Translations under genes and position numbers: made by a program
Notes under the pieces: model-generated
The model's input: only the letters and a program-made list of their open reading frames with translations
Database searches by the model: none
What the model was told of the DNA's origin: nothing
In this document: piece by piece, positions 25,643 to 33,359 of the stretch
How the letters are laid out: each line of letters opens with the position of its first letter
Numbering within the stretch: the first letter of the stretch is position 1
NCBI RefSeq assembly: GCF_026130045.1
Contig: NZ_JAIBNX010000038.1
Location: forward strand, 7,468-49,468
Length of the DNA: 42,001 bases
Direction: 5' to 3'
Source of the DNA: Micromonospora sp. CPCC 205371
GTDB lineage: Bacteria > Actinomycetota > Actinomycetes > Mycobacteriales > Micromonosporaceae

Positions 25643-27583
25643 TCATGTTCGTCCACTCCAGACCGGGCGTCGCGGCTGGCCGGCGAGCTTCTCGATGTCG
25701 ATGGGCCGGTGGATTGCCAGCGTGATGGTCCGGTCGGCGGTGGTGCCGTCCTGGTAGGCGACGGTGGTGTCCACGTCGACAGTGGGCTCGTCACCGTCGA
25801 GGGCGGCGATGATGTCCGCGTAGCGGGTCGCGATGACGTTGCGGCGGACCTTTCGCGTGCGGGTGATCTCGTCGTCGTCCGGGTCGAGTTGCTTGTGCAG
25901 CAGCACGAAGCGCCGAATCCGCATCGAGGCCGGCAGGTCGGCGTTGGCGCGGGCGATCTCGGCGGCCAGGAGGTCGGCGACGGCCCGCTGGGTGGCAAGG
26001 TCGGTGTAGGTGGTGTAGCCGATCCGGGCCCGCTCGGCCCAAGCTCCGACGGTGGCCGGGTCCAGGCACAGGATGGCGGTGATGCCGTGTCTGCCGAGGA
26101 ATGCGACGGCCTCTTCGACGTATGGCGAGAACTTCAGCTTATTTTCGATGAAGGCGTTGGAGAACCGGCTGCCGTCGGCCGGGTGGTGGAGCACGTCGGC
26201 CTGCCGGTCGATCACGACCAGATGGCCGTCGTCGAGGTACCCGGCGTCGCCAGTGTGCAGCCAGCCGTCGGGATCGGTGGCGGCGGCGGTGGCCTGTGGG
26301 TCGTGCAGGTAGCCGCGAAAAACGCTCGGCGAGCGCAGCAGGATCTCGCCGTCGTCGCTGATGCGTAGCTCGGTGCCGGGGATAGCGGCGCCCACGGTGT
26401 GGAACCGCAGGTCGCCGTCGTGGTGGGCGACCGCGATGCCGCAGATCTCGGTCTGTCCGTAGATCTGTTTGAGATTGACGCCGAGGGCGTGGAAGAACCG
26501 GAACACGTCTGGCGACAGCGGTGCGCCGCCGGTGTAGCACCGTTTGATCCGCGGCAGGCCGAGCTGGTCGCGTACCGGGCGTAACCCGACCGCGTCCGCG
26601 ATCACGTGGGCCATGCGCAGCAGTACGCCGGGCGCCCGGCCGGTAGTGCGGTGGGTGGCGACCCGGTCGCCCACCTCGTAGGCCCAGCCGAAGACGTGGC
26701 GCTTGAGCCAGCCCGCCTCGTCGATGCGTACCTGGACGTCGGAGAGCATCGACTCCCAGATCCGGGGCGGGCTGAACATCACGTCGGGTGCGATCTCCCG
26801 CAGGTCGGTGCGCTGGGTCGCGGCGTCCTCCGGAAACGACAGCGTCAAGCCATGTCGCAACCCGCACGCGACGGCGAGCATCTGCTCACCGATCCACGCC
26901 AGCGGCAGGAACGAGACGTACCGGTAGCCGGGCCGCAGCGCGTCGATCTCGGCGAGATGCTCGGCCATCGCGATCAGATTGGCGTGCGACAGCTCAGCCA
27001 GCTTGGGACGCGCGGTGGTGCCCGAGGTGGTACAGATGATCGCCGTGTCGTCCGGACGGACCATGGCAACGCGATCGTCGAGCCACACCGGCTGGGTCTT
27101 CGCTTTCTCGGCGCCGGCGGCTTCGATGTCGGTGAACCGCTCCAGATACGGCTGCGGGTAGCCGGCCAGGCCGCGCGGGTCGTAGTAAACGACCGTCGCG
27201 AGCTTCGGTAGCTGGTCTTTGAGCCGGATCAGCTTGTCGACCTGCTCCTGGTCCTCGGCCACCACGACCCGTACCTCGGCCAGGGAGAGCACATGCAGGA
27301 TCTCCTCGCCGACACTGGTGGGATAGACACCCACGACCGCGCCGCCCAGGCACTGCACGGCCAACTCCGTGATCAACCACTCCGGGCGGTTGTCGCCGAG
27401 CACGGCGACCACATCGCCACGGCCGATCCCGAGCCCAGCCAGGCCGTGGGCGAAGTCGCGTACCCGCCGCGCGTACTGCGCCCAGGTCAGCGGCTGCCAT
27501 ACGCCATAACGCTTCTCCTGCGCGGCGATGGCCTGCGGATGCTCGGCGGCCCGCGCGAAGAGCAGCTCGGGAAAGGTGCTCAT
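25643..27583 (-). CDS. Long-chain acyl-CoA synthetase family (AMP-forming)
   Basis: 646 aa, in the range of FAA1-type (COG1022) synthetases. ATG 27583 overlaps the LivG-like stop (ATGA). ANL motifs are complete: ICTTSGTTARPKLAELSH (A3), LPLAWIGEQ, the long FAA1-type insertion (WESMLSDVQVRIDEAGWLKR), YGQTEICG (A5), WLHTGDAGYLDDG (A7) and DRQADVLHHPADG. The C-terminal catalytic Lys region (ITRTRKVRRNVI) is present. Synthetases of this type inside Liv-type operons are common in actinobacteria and proteobacteria and are thought to trap the imported acid as CoA thioester. The true acid is unknown. Confidence 0.9.
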   Translation of the reverse strand: MSTFPELLFARAAEHPQAIAAQEKRYGVWQPLTWAQYARRVRDFAHGLAGLGIGRGDVVAVLGDNRPEWLITELAVQCLGGAVVGVYPTSVGEEILHVLSLAEVRVVVAEDQEQVDKLIRLKDQLPKLATVVYYDPRGLAGYPQPYLERFTDIEAAGAEKAKTQPVWLDDRVAMVRPDDTAIICTTSGTTARPKLAELSHANLIAMAEHLAEIDALRPGYRYVSFLPLAWIGEQMLAVACGLRHGLTLSFPEDAATQRTDLREIAPDVMFSPPRIWESMLSDVQVRIDEAGWLKRHVFGWAYEVGDRVATHRTTGRAPGVLLRMAHVIADAVGLRPVRDQLGLPRIKRCYTGGAPLSPDVFRFFHALGVNLKQIYGQTEICGIAVAHHDGDLRFHTVGAAIPGTELRISDDGEILLRSPSVFRGYLHDPQATAAATDPDGWLHTGDAGYLDDGHLVVIDRQADVLHHPADGSRFSNAFIENKLKFSPYVEEAVAFLGRHGITAILCLDPATVGAWAERARIGYTTYTDLATQRAVADLLAAEIARANADLPASMRIRRFVLLHKQLDPDDDEITRTRKVRRNVIATRYADIIAALDGDEPTVDVDTTVAYQDGTTADRTITLAIHRPIDIEKLAGQPRRPVWSGRT

Positions 27584-28413
27584 CGGGCCGCTTCACCGAG
27601 GTACGCGTTGATCACCGCGGGGTCGGTGCGGACCTGCTCCGGCGGACCGTCGGCGATCAGCCGGCCGAAGTCGAGCACGGTCACGGTGTGGGAGATGTCC
27701 ATGACCACGTCCATGTCGTGCTCGATGAGCACCACACTGACCCCGGCGAGCTCGTTGACGTCGAGCACGTAGCGGGCCAGGGACTCCTTCTCCTCGGCGT
27801 TCATGCCCGCCATCGGCTCGTCGAGCAGGAGCACGGCCGGCTGCATGCACAGCGCCCGGCCCAGTTCCACCCGTTTGGCGTAGCCGTACGACAGGGCACC
27901 GACCGGCTGGTGGCGCACCACCTGGAGCTCCAGCAGGTCGATGACCTCCTCGACCAGCGCCCGGTGCTCGATCTCCTGCCGGCGGGCCGGACCGAACCAG
28001 GCCAGTGCGGGCAGCAGAGCGTGACTCATCCGGTGGTGCCGGCCGAGCATCAGATTTTCCAGCACCGTCAGGTGCTTGAAGAGCTCGATGTTCTGGAAGG
28101 AACGGGCCAGCCCCAGCCGGGCGATCTGATGTGGCCGGCGCCCGACCAGGTCCACCGCACCGTCGGCCCGGGTCAGCCTGATCGTCCCGCGCTGCGGCCG
28201 GTACAGCCCGGACACGCAGTTGAGCAGGCTAGATTTGCCGGCTCCGTTCGGGCCGATCACCGCGTGGATCTGACCCTGCCGCACGGTCAGTCCGACCCCG
28301 TCCAGGGCCTGCACGCCGCCGAATCTCAACCCCACGTCGGACACCGTCAGCACCGGTTCACCCGCCGGCACGGTGCTGCTGTTGAGCGGGAACCGGTACT
28401 CGCGAGTGATCAT
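27580..28413 (-). CDS. Branched-chain-type ABC transporter ATP-binding protein (LivG-like)
   Basis: 277 aa, first gene of the minus-strand operon. GGAGG lies 5-9 nt before ATG 28413. It has Walker A GPNGAGKSS, the LivG features SGLYRPQRGTIRL, GLARSFQNIELFKHLTVLENLMLGRH, signature-like LSYGYAKRVELGRAL (SYG in place of SGG, often seen in LivG relatives near acyl-CoA synthetases), Walker B VLLLDEPMAGMN and the switch region LIEHDMDVVMDIS. It complements LivF at the far end of the transporter genes. Transcription begins in the 96-bp region shared with the divergent IclR gene. Confidence 0.93.
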   Translation of the reverse strand: MITREYRFPLNSSTVPAGEPVLTVSDVGLRFGGVQALDGVGLTVRQGQIHAVIGPNGAGKSSLLNCVSGLYRPQRGTIRLTRADGAVDLVGRRPHQIARLGLARSFQNIELFKHLTVLENLMLGRHHRMSHALLPALAWFGPARRQEIEHRALVEEVIDLLELQVVRHQPVGALSYGYAKRVELGRALCMQPAVLLLDEPMAGMNAEEKESLARYVLDVNELAGVSVVLIEHDMDVVMDISHTVTVLDFGRLIADGPPEQVRTDPAVINAYLGEAAR

Positions 28414-28446
28414 GGCGCCTCCAGACGGCCTGTGATGGACGTTACG

Positions 28447-28503
28447 TTTCCACTATGTGAAAGTCAATCGCCATATACGGAATCTGTTTCCTGCTGGTAT
28501 CGT
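28447..28503. promoter_or_regulatory. Divergent operator/promoter between LivG-like operon and IclR gene
   Basis: Two imperfect dyads are visible: TTTCCAC-tat-GTGAAA (about 28447-28462) and GGAA-(5)-TTCC (28479-28491). TATCGT at 28498-28503 is a good -10 hexamer placed 6 nt before the GTG at 28510, so the IclR transcript is probably leaderless. IclR proteins normally bind such a shared region and answer to the pathway substrate. Confidence 0.45.
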
Positions 28504-28509
28504 GCGACC

Positions 28510-29262
28510 GTGACGGAAGCGGAAGCGCGGTCGGGGACGCAGACCGACGCACGCGGCACGCTCGGCACGCTGCGAAACGCCGCTCTCCTGCTGGGTTTGC
28601 TCTCCGACGGCCCGGCACACCAGCAGCTCACCGAGCTTGCCGAGCGGTCCGGCCTCTCGCTGCCCACGGTGCACCGACTGCTCCGGTCCCTGACCGTCGC
28701 CGGCCTGGTCGAGCAGGACCCCCGGTCGGCCCGGTACGGCCTGGGTCCCGAACTGGTGCGGCTGGCCCAGCGATACCTGGCCCGGCTGCCCGTTCTCACC
28801 GCGCTATCGCCATATCTGCTGCCGGTACGCGACGCATTGCACACCTCCGTCCACATTGTCCTGTACACCCGCGGATCAGTGGCCTACGTCGACCGCGCGG
28901 ACGCCGCCGACATCGGGCCCTACCGGGAGCCGCACCGGGTCGAACCGGCGCTGCGCACCGCACCCGGCCGCATCCTCGCCGCGCACGCCGACGGTCCCGG
29001 CTGGGATGCGGCGCTCGCCCTCGTCGACTCGGCCGAGCGGGCGTTGGCCGCTGACGAGCGCAGCCACTGGCGCAGCGCCACCCACCTCACCCTCGCCGCG
29101 GCCGAACGCGGCGGCACGGAGGTCGCCGTCCCGGTGCCGGACGGATACGGCCACCCAGCGGCCGCCCTCGCCGCGACCGTCGCGGACGGGGCGGTGCCCC
29201 AGGCCGCCGCACACCTGATCCGAGCCGCTCAAGCGGCGAGCAGGACGCTGGGCCATGGCTGA
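28510..29262 (+). CDS. IclR-family transcriptional regulator
   Basis: 250 aa from GTG 28510. The N-terminal winged HTH reads LGTLRNAALLLGLLSDG, QQLTELAERSGLSLPTVHRLLRSLTVAGLVEQD and YGLGPELVRLAQRYL. The C-terminal IclR ligand domain has HTSVHIVLYTRGSVAYVDR and ALRTAPGRILAAH. The ligand domain is shorter than usual at its end. It is divergent from the nine-gene uptake/CoA-ligase operon and is its likely local regulator. The stop overlaps the next gene start by 8 bp, so regulator and synthetase-like protein are co-translated. A -10 box immediately before the GTG indicates leaderless expression. Confidence 0.9.
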   Translation: MTEAEARSGTQTDARGTLGTLRNAALLLGLLSDGPAHQQLTELAERSGLSLPTVHRLLRSLTVAGLVEQDPRSARYGLGPELVRLAQRYLARLPVLTALSPYLLPVRDALHTSVHIVLYTRGSVAYVDRADAADIGPYREPHRVEPALRTAPGRILAAHADGPGWDAALALVDSAERALAADERSHWRSATHLTLAAAERGGTEVAVPVPDGYGHPAAALAATVADGAVPQAAAHLIRAAQAASRTLGHG

Positions 29263-31138
29263 GCCCGACCTGCCGCGCTGGGCGGCCGTCGCGGACCAGC
29301 TCACCTGGTCCCGGCACCCGGACGCGATCTTCCAGCCGCACGGCAGGTACGGCAGCTGGTTCCCAGGCGGCACCCTCAACGTCGTCACCAACTGCGTCGA
29401 CCGACACCTGCCGGCCAACGCCGATCAGCCGGCCATCCACTGGGAAGGCGAACCCGGCGACCGCCGAACCATCACCTACCACGACCTTGCCCGCGAGGTC
29501 GAAATGATGGCCGCTGCCCTGCGCGGTCTCGGCGTCGGCACAGGCGATCGGGTCGCCCTGCACCTGGGCTGGCTACCCGAAGCCGTCGTCGCGATGCTCG
29601 CCTGCGCCCGCATCGGGGCCGTGTTCGCCGTACTCCCCGTGCCGTTACCCGTAGAGGCGCTCGCCGAACGCCTCGACGACCTCGCGCCGCGCGTCTTGAT
29701 CACCCAGGACGGTGCCTGGCGCCACGGCACCATCATCCCGACCAAGGCCCGCGTCGACGACGCACTGACCGCCGTCGCCGGCGTCGAGCACACCATCGTT
29801 GTCCGCCGGACCGGCCAGGACGTCGCCTGGTACGAAGGCGACCGCTGGCTGCACCACCTGCTCGCCCCGTTCCGCGACACCGCCGGGCCAGCCGACCAAG
29901 CCACGCAGGCCGAGCCGCCCAGCGGGATCCGGGGCATCGCACCGGTAGCGGCAGCGCCACCGGCCGCGCTGCCCGCCGAGCATCCACTGCTCATCACCTG
30001 GCTGGCCAACCGGCGCGGCCGGCCGGTCACCGCAGTCCACGGCACCGCCAACCTGCTCGCCTCCGCGGTGGCCGTCCACCGATACGGGCTCACCCCCGGC
30101 GGAGTGTTCTGGTGCGCCGGCGACCTCGCCTGGATAGCCGCGCCGGTGCACGGCGTTCTCGGCCCGCTCGCCTGGGGCGACACCACGGTCATGTTCGAAG
30201 GAACCCTCGACGTGCCCACCCGGCGCCGGCTCTGGGACATCATCGACCGGTACCGTGTCGCAACCCTGCTCACCGTCCCATCCGTACTCGCCCGGCTGCG
30301 CGGCTGGCCGGATGCCGCTCCCCCCGAGCCGGACAAACGCACCCTCCGCCGGGTGATCGCCATGGCCGAGCCGTTCCAGCCCGCCCTGCGCACCTGGATA
30401 GCCGACCAGTTCACCGGCGACCCCGACGCGGTCGCCGATGCCTGGGGCCAGATCGAGCTCGGCGGCATCGTCACCGTCGACCACCCGGTCGACGCCGGGC
30501 GCATGCCGGACACATCGCCAGAGATCATCGACGCCGCCGGCCGCAGCGCGCGCCCCGGAACACCCGGCGAACTGGTACTGCGTCGCCCCTGGGCCGGCAC
30601 ACTGCGTGCCCTGCGCGGCGCGGGCGCCGGCGACGCCTACCAACACTGGGGCCATCCCGACCAGCAGTACGCCACCGGGGACCGCGTTGTCCGGCACCGG
30701 GACCCCGCCCACCCCGGCGACCGGCTGGAATTCCTCGGCCGCATCGATCCGGTGGTCTCGATCTCCGGGCAACTGGTATCCCTCGCCGAGGTGCGCGACG
30801 TCCTGCTGGACCACCCGTTCCTGGCCGCGGCCGAGGTCGTCACCCGTCCCGACGCCAAACTCGGCCGCCGGCTCGTCGCGTACGTCGTACCGGCCACCGG
30901 CACCATCCCCGGCGCGGCGCTGGCCCACGAACTCGTCGAAGCCGTCCAGGAAACCCTCGGCGGGCTCGCCCGCCCATCCGCGATCCACTTCCTCGACCGC
31001 ATCGGCGACGACCTCACCCCCGACGCCCGGCGCCGCGCCCTGGAGGTCATCGCCGCGTCGATCACCACGCCAACGCCGGCCCACATCACCTGGGCGCGGG
31101 TCCATGCCGCGGCCGAGATCAAATCCGACCGCGGATAG
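29255..31138 (+). CDS. Acetyl-CoA-synthetase-like protein lacking catalytic motifs (probable pseudoenzyme)
   Basis: 627 aa. The overall fold follows acetyl-CoA/propionyl-CoA synthetase: WFPGGTLNVVTNCVDRHL (35-52), ITYHDLAREV, GDRVALHLGWLPEAVVAMLACARIGAVFAVL, and late YATGDRV, LGRIDPVVSISGQLVSLAEV. The key motifs are lost. The A3 phosphate loop (YTSGSTGKPKG) is replaced by ITWLANRRGRPVTAV (247-261). The A5 motif (DTWWQTETGG) reads DAWGQIELGG (395-404). The C-terminal catalytic Lys segment (PKTRSGKIMRR) reads IGDDLTPDARRR, without Lys. The reading frame is intact with normal codon bias, so it is not a decayed gene. Coupled to the IclR gene by 8 bp. It may sense or bind an acyl-AMP/CoA ligand or modulate the regulator; that is speculation. 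Confidence 0.78.
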   Translation: MAEPDLPRWAAVADQLTWSRHPDAIFQPHGRYGSWFPGGTLNVVTNCVDRHLPANADQPAIHWEGEPGDRRTITYHDLAREVEMMAAALRGLGVGTGDRVALHLGWLPEAVVAMLACARIGAVFAVLPVPLPVEALAERLDDLAPRVLITQDGAWRHGTIIPTKARVDDALTAVAGVEHTIVVRRTGQDVAWYEGDRWLHHLLAPFRDTAGPADQATQAEPPSGIRGIAPVAAAPPAALPAEHPLLITWLANRRGRPVTAVHGTANLLASAVAVHRYGLTPGGVFWCAGDLAWIAAPVHGVLGPLAWGDTTVMFEGTLDVPTRRRLWDIIDRYRVATLLTVPSVLARLRGWPDAAPPEPDKRTLRRVIAMAEPFQPALRTWIADQFTGDPDAVADAWGQIELGGIVTVDHPVDAGRMPDTSPEIIDAAGRSARPGTPGELVLRRPWAGTLRALRGAGAGDAYQHWGHPDQQYATGDRVVRHRDPAHPGDRLEFLGRIDPVVSISGQLVSLAEVRDVLLDHPFLAAAEVVTRPDAKLGRRLVAYVVPATGTIPGAALAHELVEAVQETLGGLARPSAIHFLDRIGDDLTPDARRRALEVIAASITTPTPAHITWARVHAAAEIKSDRG

Positions 31139-31209
31139 CCGACCCGCGACTGAAGCTCAGCGATCGAAGGCGTACGGGCGAGGCAGCGAGCGTCTCAAGG
31201 ATGCGAACC

Positions 31210-31238
31210 GTCCGCTCGGCCGACCTGACGAGCGGGAC
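31210..31238. terminator. Bidirectional stem-loop between convergent genes
   Basis: GTCCGCTCG (31210-31218) pairs with CGAGCGGGAC (31229-31238) with one bulged base and a 10-nt loop. It lies between the ends of the synthetase-like gene and the minus-strand flavoprotein gene. Confidence 0.45.
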
Positions 31239-31239
31239 C

Positions 31240-32328
31240 TCATCCCTTTGCGGCGTCGAACTGCTCCAGGTGCTTGTCGACCAGCATCGCTCGGCCCTTG
31301 ACGTCGGCCACCACCTCCGCCGGGACGATGCCGTCGAAGCCGGGGAACTGGCCGGCGCCGCCCTCGGGGCCGAGCGGCACCGCGATCATCGGCGGGTTGA
31401 TCCGGTAGCGGCCGAGCTCCCCCTCGCCGGTGATCAACACCGTGAGGTTGGCGGCCAGGAAATCGGCCTGGAAGCCGGCCAGGCCCGCCATGTTGCGCTC
31501 GGCGTCGGAGATGTCCCCGATCGCGAAGACCCGCTCCTGGCCGACGACCCGCAGCTGGTCGTCCACCCGCAGGTAGCCGGCCTCGTCGCGGGCCTCGGCG
31601 AGCGCGCCGCGCAGGTACCCGGTGGCCGGCACCACGCCGAAGCAGCGGAACCAGACGTCGGCGGCCATCTCGTCGCCGTCCTCGTTGGTGACCGAGACGT
31701 TCCCCGCGGTGGCCGGCTCGACATCCGGCAGGCCGCGTAGCGGGCTGCCGAGCGCCAGTTCCACGCCGAGCTTGTCGAGCTGGCGCCGCAGCTCCTCGCG
31801 GAGCTCCTGGTCAAACGGTCCGGCCAGCACGTCCGGTGCCTGATCCGCGACGATCACCCGCTTGTCCGGGAACGTGGTCTTGATCTCGCCGGCCAGCTCC
31901 AGCCCGGCCGGCCCGGCACCGACGACCAGCACCCGCGCGGCGCCGCGCAGCGCCTCGTGGCTGGCGCGCATGCCGGCGCGGGCGGTCGCCGAGTCCGCGT
32001 CGCCCCACTTGGCCGGCGACGGGTAGTACGAGCCGGTGGCCAGCACCAGGTAGTCGGGCTCGAGGCGGGTGCCGGAGGCGAGGGTGACCCGGCGCCCGTC
32101 CACCTCGACGGCCCGGTCCCGCAGGAAGCGGCCGTGGCGCAGGAGGCGGTCGTACGGGAAGAAGATGCGATCCAGCCACTCCGGCTCGACCAGCGCACGC
32201 CAGGACGCGACGTTGTGCAGGAACGCGTCGGACGGGTCGACCAGCGTCACCTCCGCGACACCGTCGAGGGTCTTGGCGATCTTGTAACCGCCGTACCCGC
32301 CGCCGACGACAACCACGCTGGGGCTCAT
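31240..32328 (-). CDS. FAD/NAD(P)-dependent oxidoreductase (NDH-2/AIFM2-like)
   Basis: 362 aa from ATG 32328, with GGAG 9 nt upstream; an upstream TTG at 32340 was rejected. It has two Rossmann motifs: VVVVGGGYGGYKIAKTL at the N-terminus (FAD) and VLVVGAGPAGLELAGEI near 130-150 (NAD(P)H). The second FAD motif VFAIGDISD is near 275. The length and order match the pyridine nucleotide-disulfide oxidoreductase type including NDH-2 and AIFM2/FSP1-like proteins. No C-terminal amphipathic membrane anchor is obvious. It probably passes electrons from NAD(P)H to a quinone or other acceptor. It is divergent from an HxlR regulator, a common arrangement for redox-sensing control. Confidence 0.88.
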   Translation of the reverse strand: MSPSVVVVGGGYGGYKIAKTLDGVAEVTLVDPSDAFLHNVASWRALVEPEWLDRIFFPYDRLLRHGRFLRDRAVEVDGRRVTLASGTRLEPDYLVLATGSYYPSPAKWGDADSATARAGMRASHEALRGAARVLVVGAGPAGLELAGEIKTTFPDKRVIVADQAPDVLAGPFDQELREELRRQLDKLGVELALGSPLRGLPDVEPATAGNVSVTNEDGDEMAADVWFRCFGVVPATGYLRGALAEARDEAGYLRVDDQLRVVGQERVFAIGDISDAERNMAGLAGFQADFLAANLTVLITGEGELGRYRINPPMIAVPLGPEGGAGQFPGFDGIVPAEVVADVKGRAMLVDKHLEQFDAAKG

Positions 32329-32405
32329 GGAGGTCTCCAATTCTCATCGAGGCGCTACACCGGAAGGCATAGTCACTTCGAAAAAACTAGCAGCAGCGAA
32401 GCGGC

Positions 32406-32411
32406 TAGCAT
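32406..32411 (+). promoter_or_regulatory. -10 box of leaderless HxlR gene
   Basis: TAGCAT lies 6 nt before the GTG start at 32418, so the transcript should begin at or next to the start codon. No Shine-Dalgarno sequence is present. Confidence 0.45.
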
Positions 32412-32417
32412 TGAGCG

Positions 32418-32777
32418 GTGGCTGTGAGATCCGCGCAACACGTCGACGCCAGTGCGTGCGAGCGCGGTGACGAGGCGCTGGCGCGCGCTTTCACGCTGCT
32501 CGGCAAGCGCTGGACCGGCGTCGTGCTGGGCAGCCTGCGCGCCGGGCCGGCCGGCTTCCGCGAGCTGGCCCGCGCGATCGGGGGCGTGAGCGACTCGGTG
32601 CTCTCCGACCGGCTCGTCGAGCTGACCGAGAGCGGCCTGGTCTCGCGCACCGTCGAGCCGGGCCCGCCGGTGTCGGTCTCCTACGCGCTCACCGAGCGGG
32701 GCGAGGCGCTCATGCCGGCCCTGCACCACCTGGCTCAGTGGGCAAAGGAGCATCTGCCCCCGCCAGATAGCGAGTAG
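32418..32777 (+). CDS. HxlR-family winged-helix regulator
   Basis: 119 aa from GTG 32418, typical HxlR length. Motifs: ACERGDEALARAFTLLGKRWTGVVLGSL (HxlR opening, with Cys14), FRELARAIGGVSDSVLSDRLVELTESGLVSRTV (recognition helix) and YALTERGEALMPALHHLAQWA (wing and dimer helix). The single N-terminal Cys matches the position used for thiol or quinone sensing in QorR/HypR-type members. Divergent from the NAD(P)H flavoprotein, which it probably represses until oxidised. Leaderless start as described for 32406. Its 3' end overlaps antisense the tail of a WYL-regulator remnant. Confidence 0.9.
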   Translation: MAVRSAQHVDASACERGDEALARAFTLLGKRWTGVVLGSLRAGPAGFRELARAIGGVSDSVLSDRLVELTESGLVSRTVEPGPPVSVSYALTERGEALMPALHHLAQWAKEHLPPPDSE

Positions 32778-33048
32778 CCAGCTCGCGGAGCACGTCCCGC
32801 AGCTCCGGCGGGTCGAGCACGGTGAAGCCGACGTCCAGCTTGGTCAGGTAGGTCACGACGTCGCGCGGCGAGTCGGTGCCGGTCTCCAGCACGCAGGCGT
32901 CCTGCCCGTCGGCGCCAGCATGCCGCCGCCCGGCTCGATCCGCTCGGCCATCGCGGCGAGCGGCGCGTGCAGCCGTATCCGCGCCTGGTGCCGCCACGCC
33001 CGCGCGCCCACGCCGCGCAGCACATGCGCGGCCCGCCGGGGCGCGAGC
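32710..33048 (-). pseudogene. C-terminal remnant of a WYL-domain (YafY-type) regulator
   Basis: Read on the minus strand, 33048 to about 32920 gives HVLRGVGARAWRHQARIRLHAPLAAMAERI. After a one-base loss near 32912, another frame gives DACVLETGTDSPRDVVTYL, KLDVGFTVLDPPELRDVL and ATRYLAG. These are the last two blocks (WCX region) of WYL-domain transcription factors. A TAG at 33049-33051 closes the frame upstream, and the HTH and core WYL domain are absent. Truncated and frameshifted, so non-functional. Confidence 0.72.
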
Positions 33049-33103
33049 TAGACCGCGCTGGCCGACGCCGCCGCGGAGGCGGCGCGGTCCTGCGGATCGC
33101 CGG

Positions 33104-33359
33104 TCACCCACCGCGTCGGTCCGGCGGTGACAGACGGGCGAAGTCGTTCGGGTTGGCAGACAGCCTCACCGTGGTGATCAGGGCTTCGAACTGCAGGTGG
33201 CCCAGGCCCGAGAGTGGGTGACTCGGCAGGCACGGTCGGTCGGCGGACGTAGTCGGCTGGGGAGTGCGGCAGGATCTGGTCGATGACGCAGACGCGGTAG
33301 AAGCCGACCACAATGGATAGTCGGCGGGAGACCTCGATGGTTTCAGCGATGGTTGTCAT
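33104..33359 (-). pseudogene. Fragment of a tyrosine recombinase/integrase
   Basis: On the minus strand one frame gives VVGFYRVCVIDQILPHSPADYVRRPTVPAESPTL. After one extra base (a C in the GGGCCTGG run near 33210) the next frame gives GHLQFEALITTVRLSANPNDFARL. This is the linker between core-binding and catalytic domains of phage-type integrases common in actinomycetes. The catalytic RHRY part is missing. Probably the scar of an integrated element. It abuts the end of the ADP-ribosylglycohydrolase gene. Confidence 0.65.
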
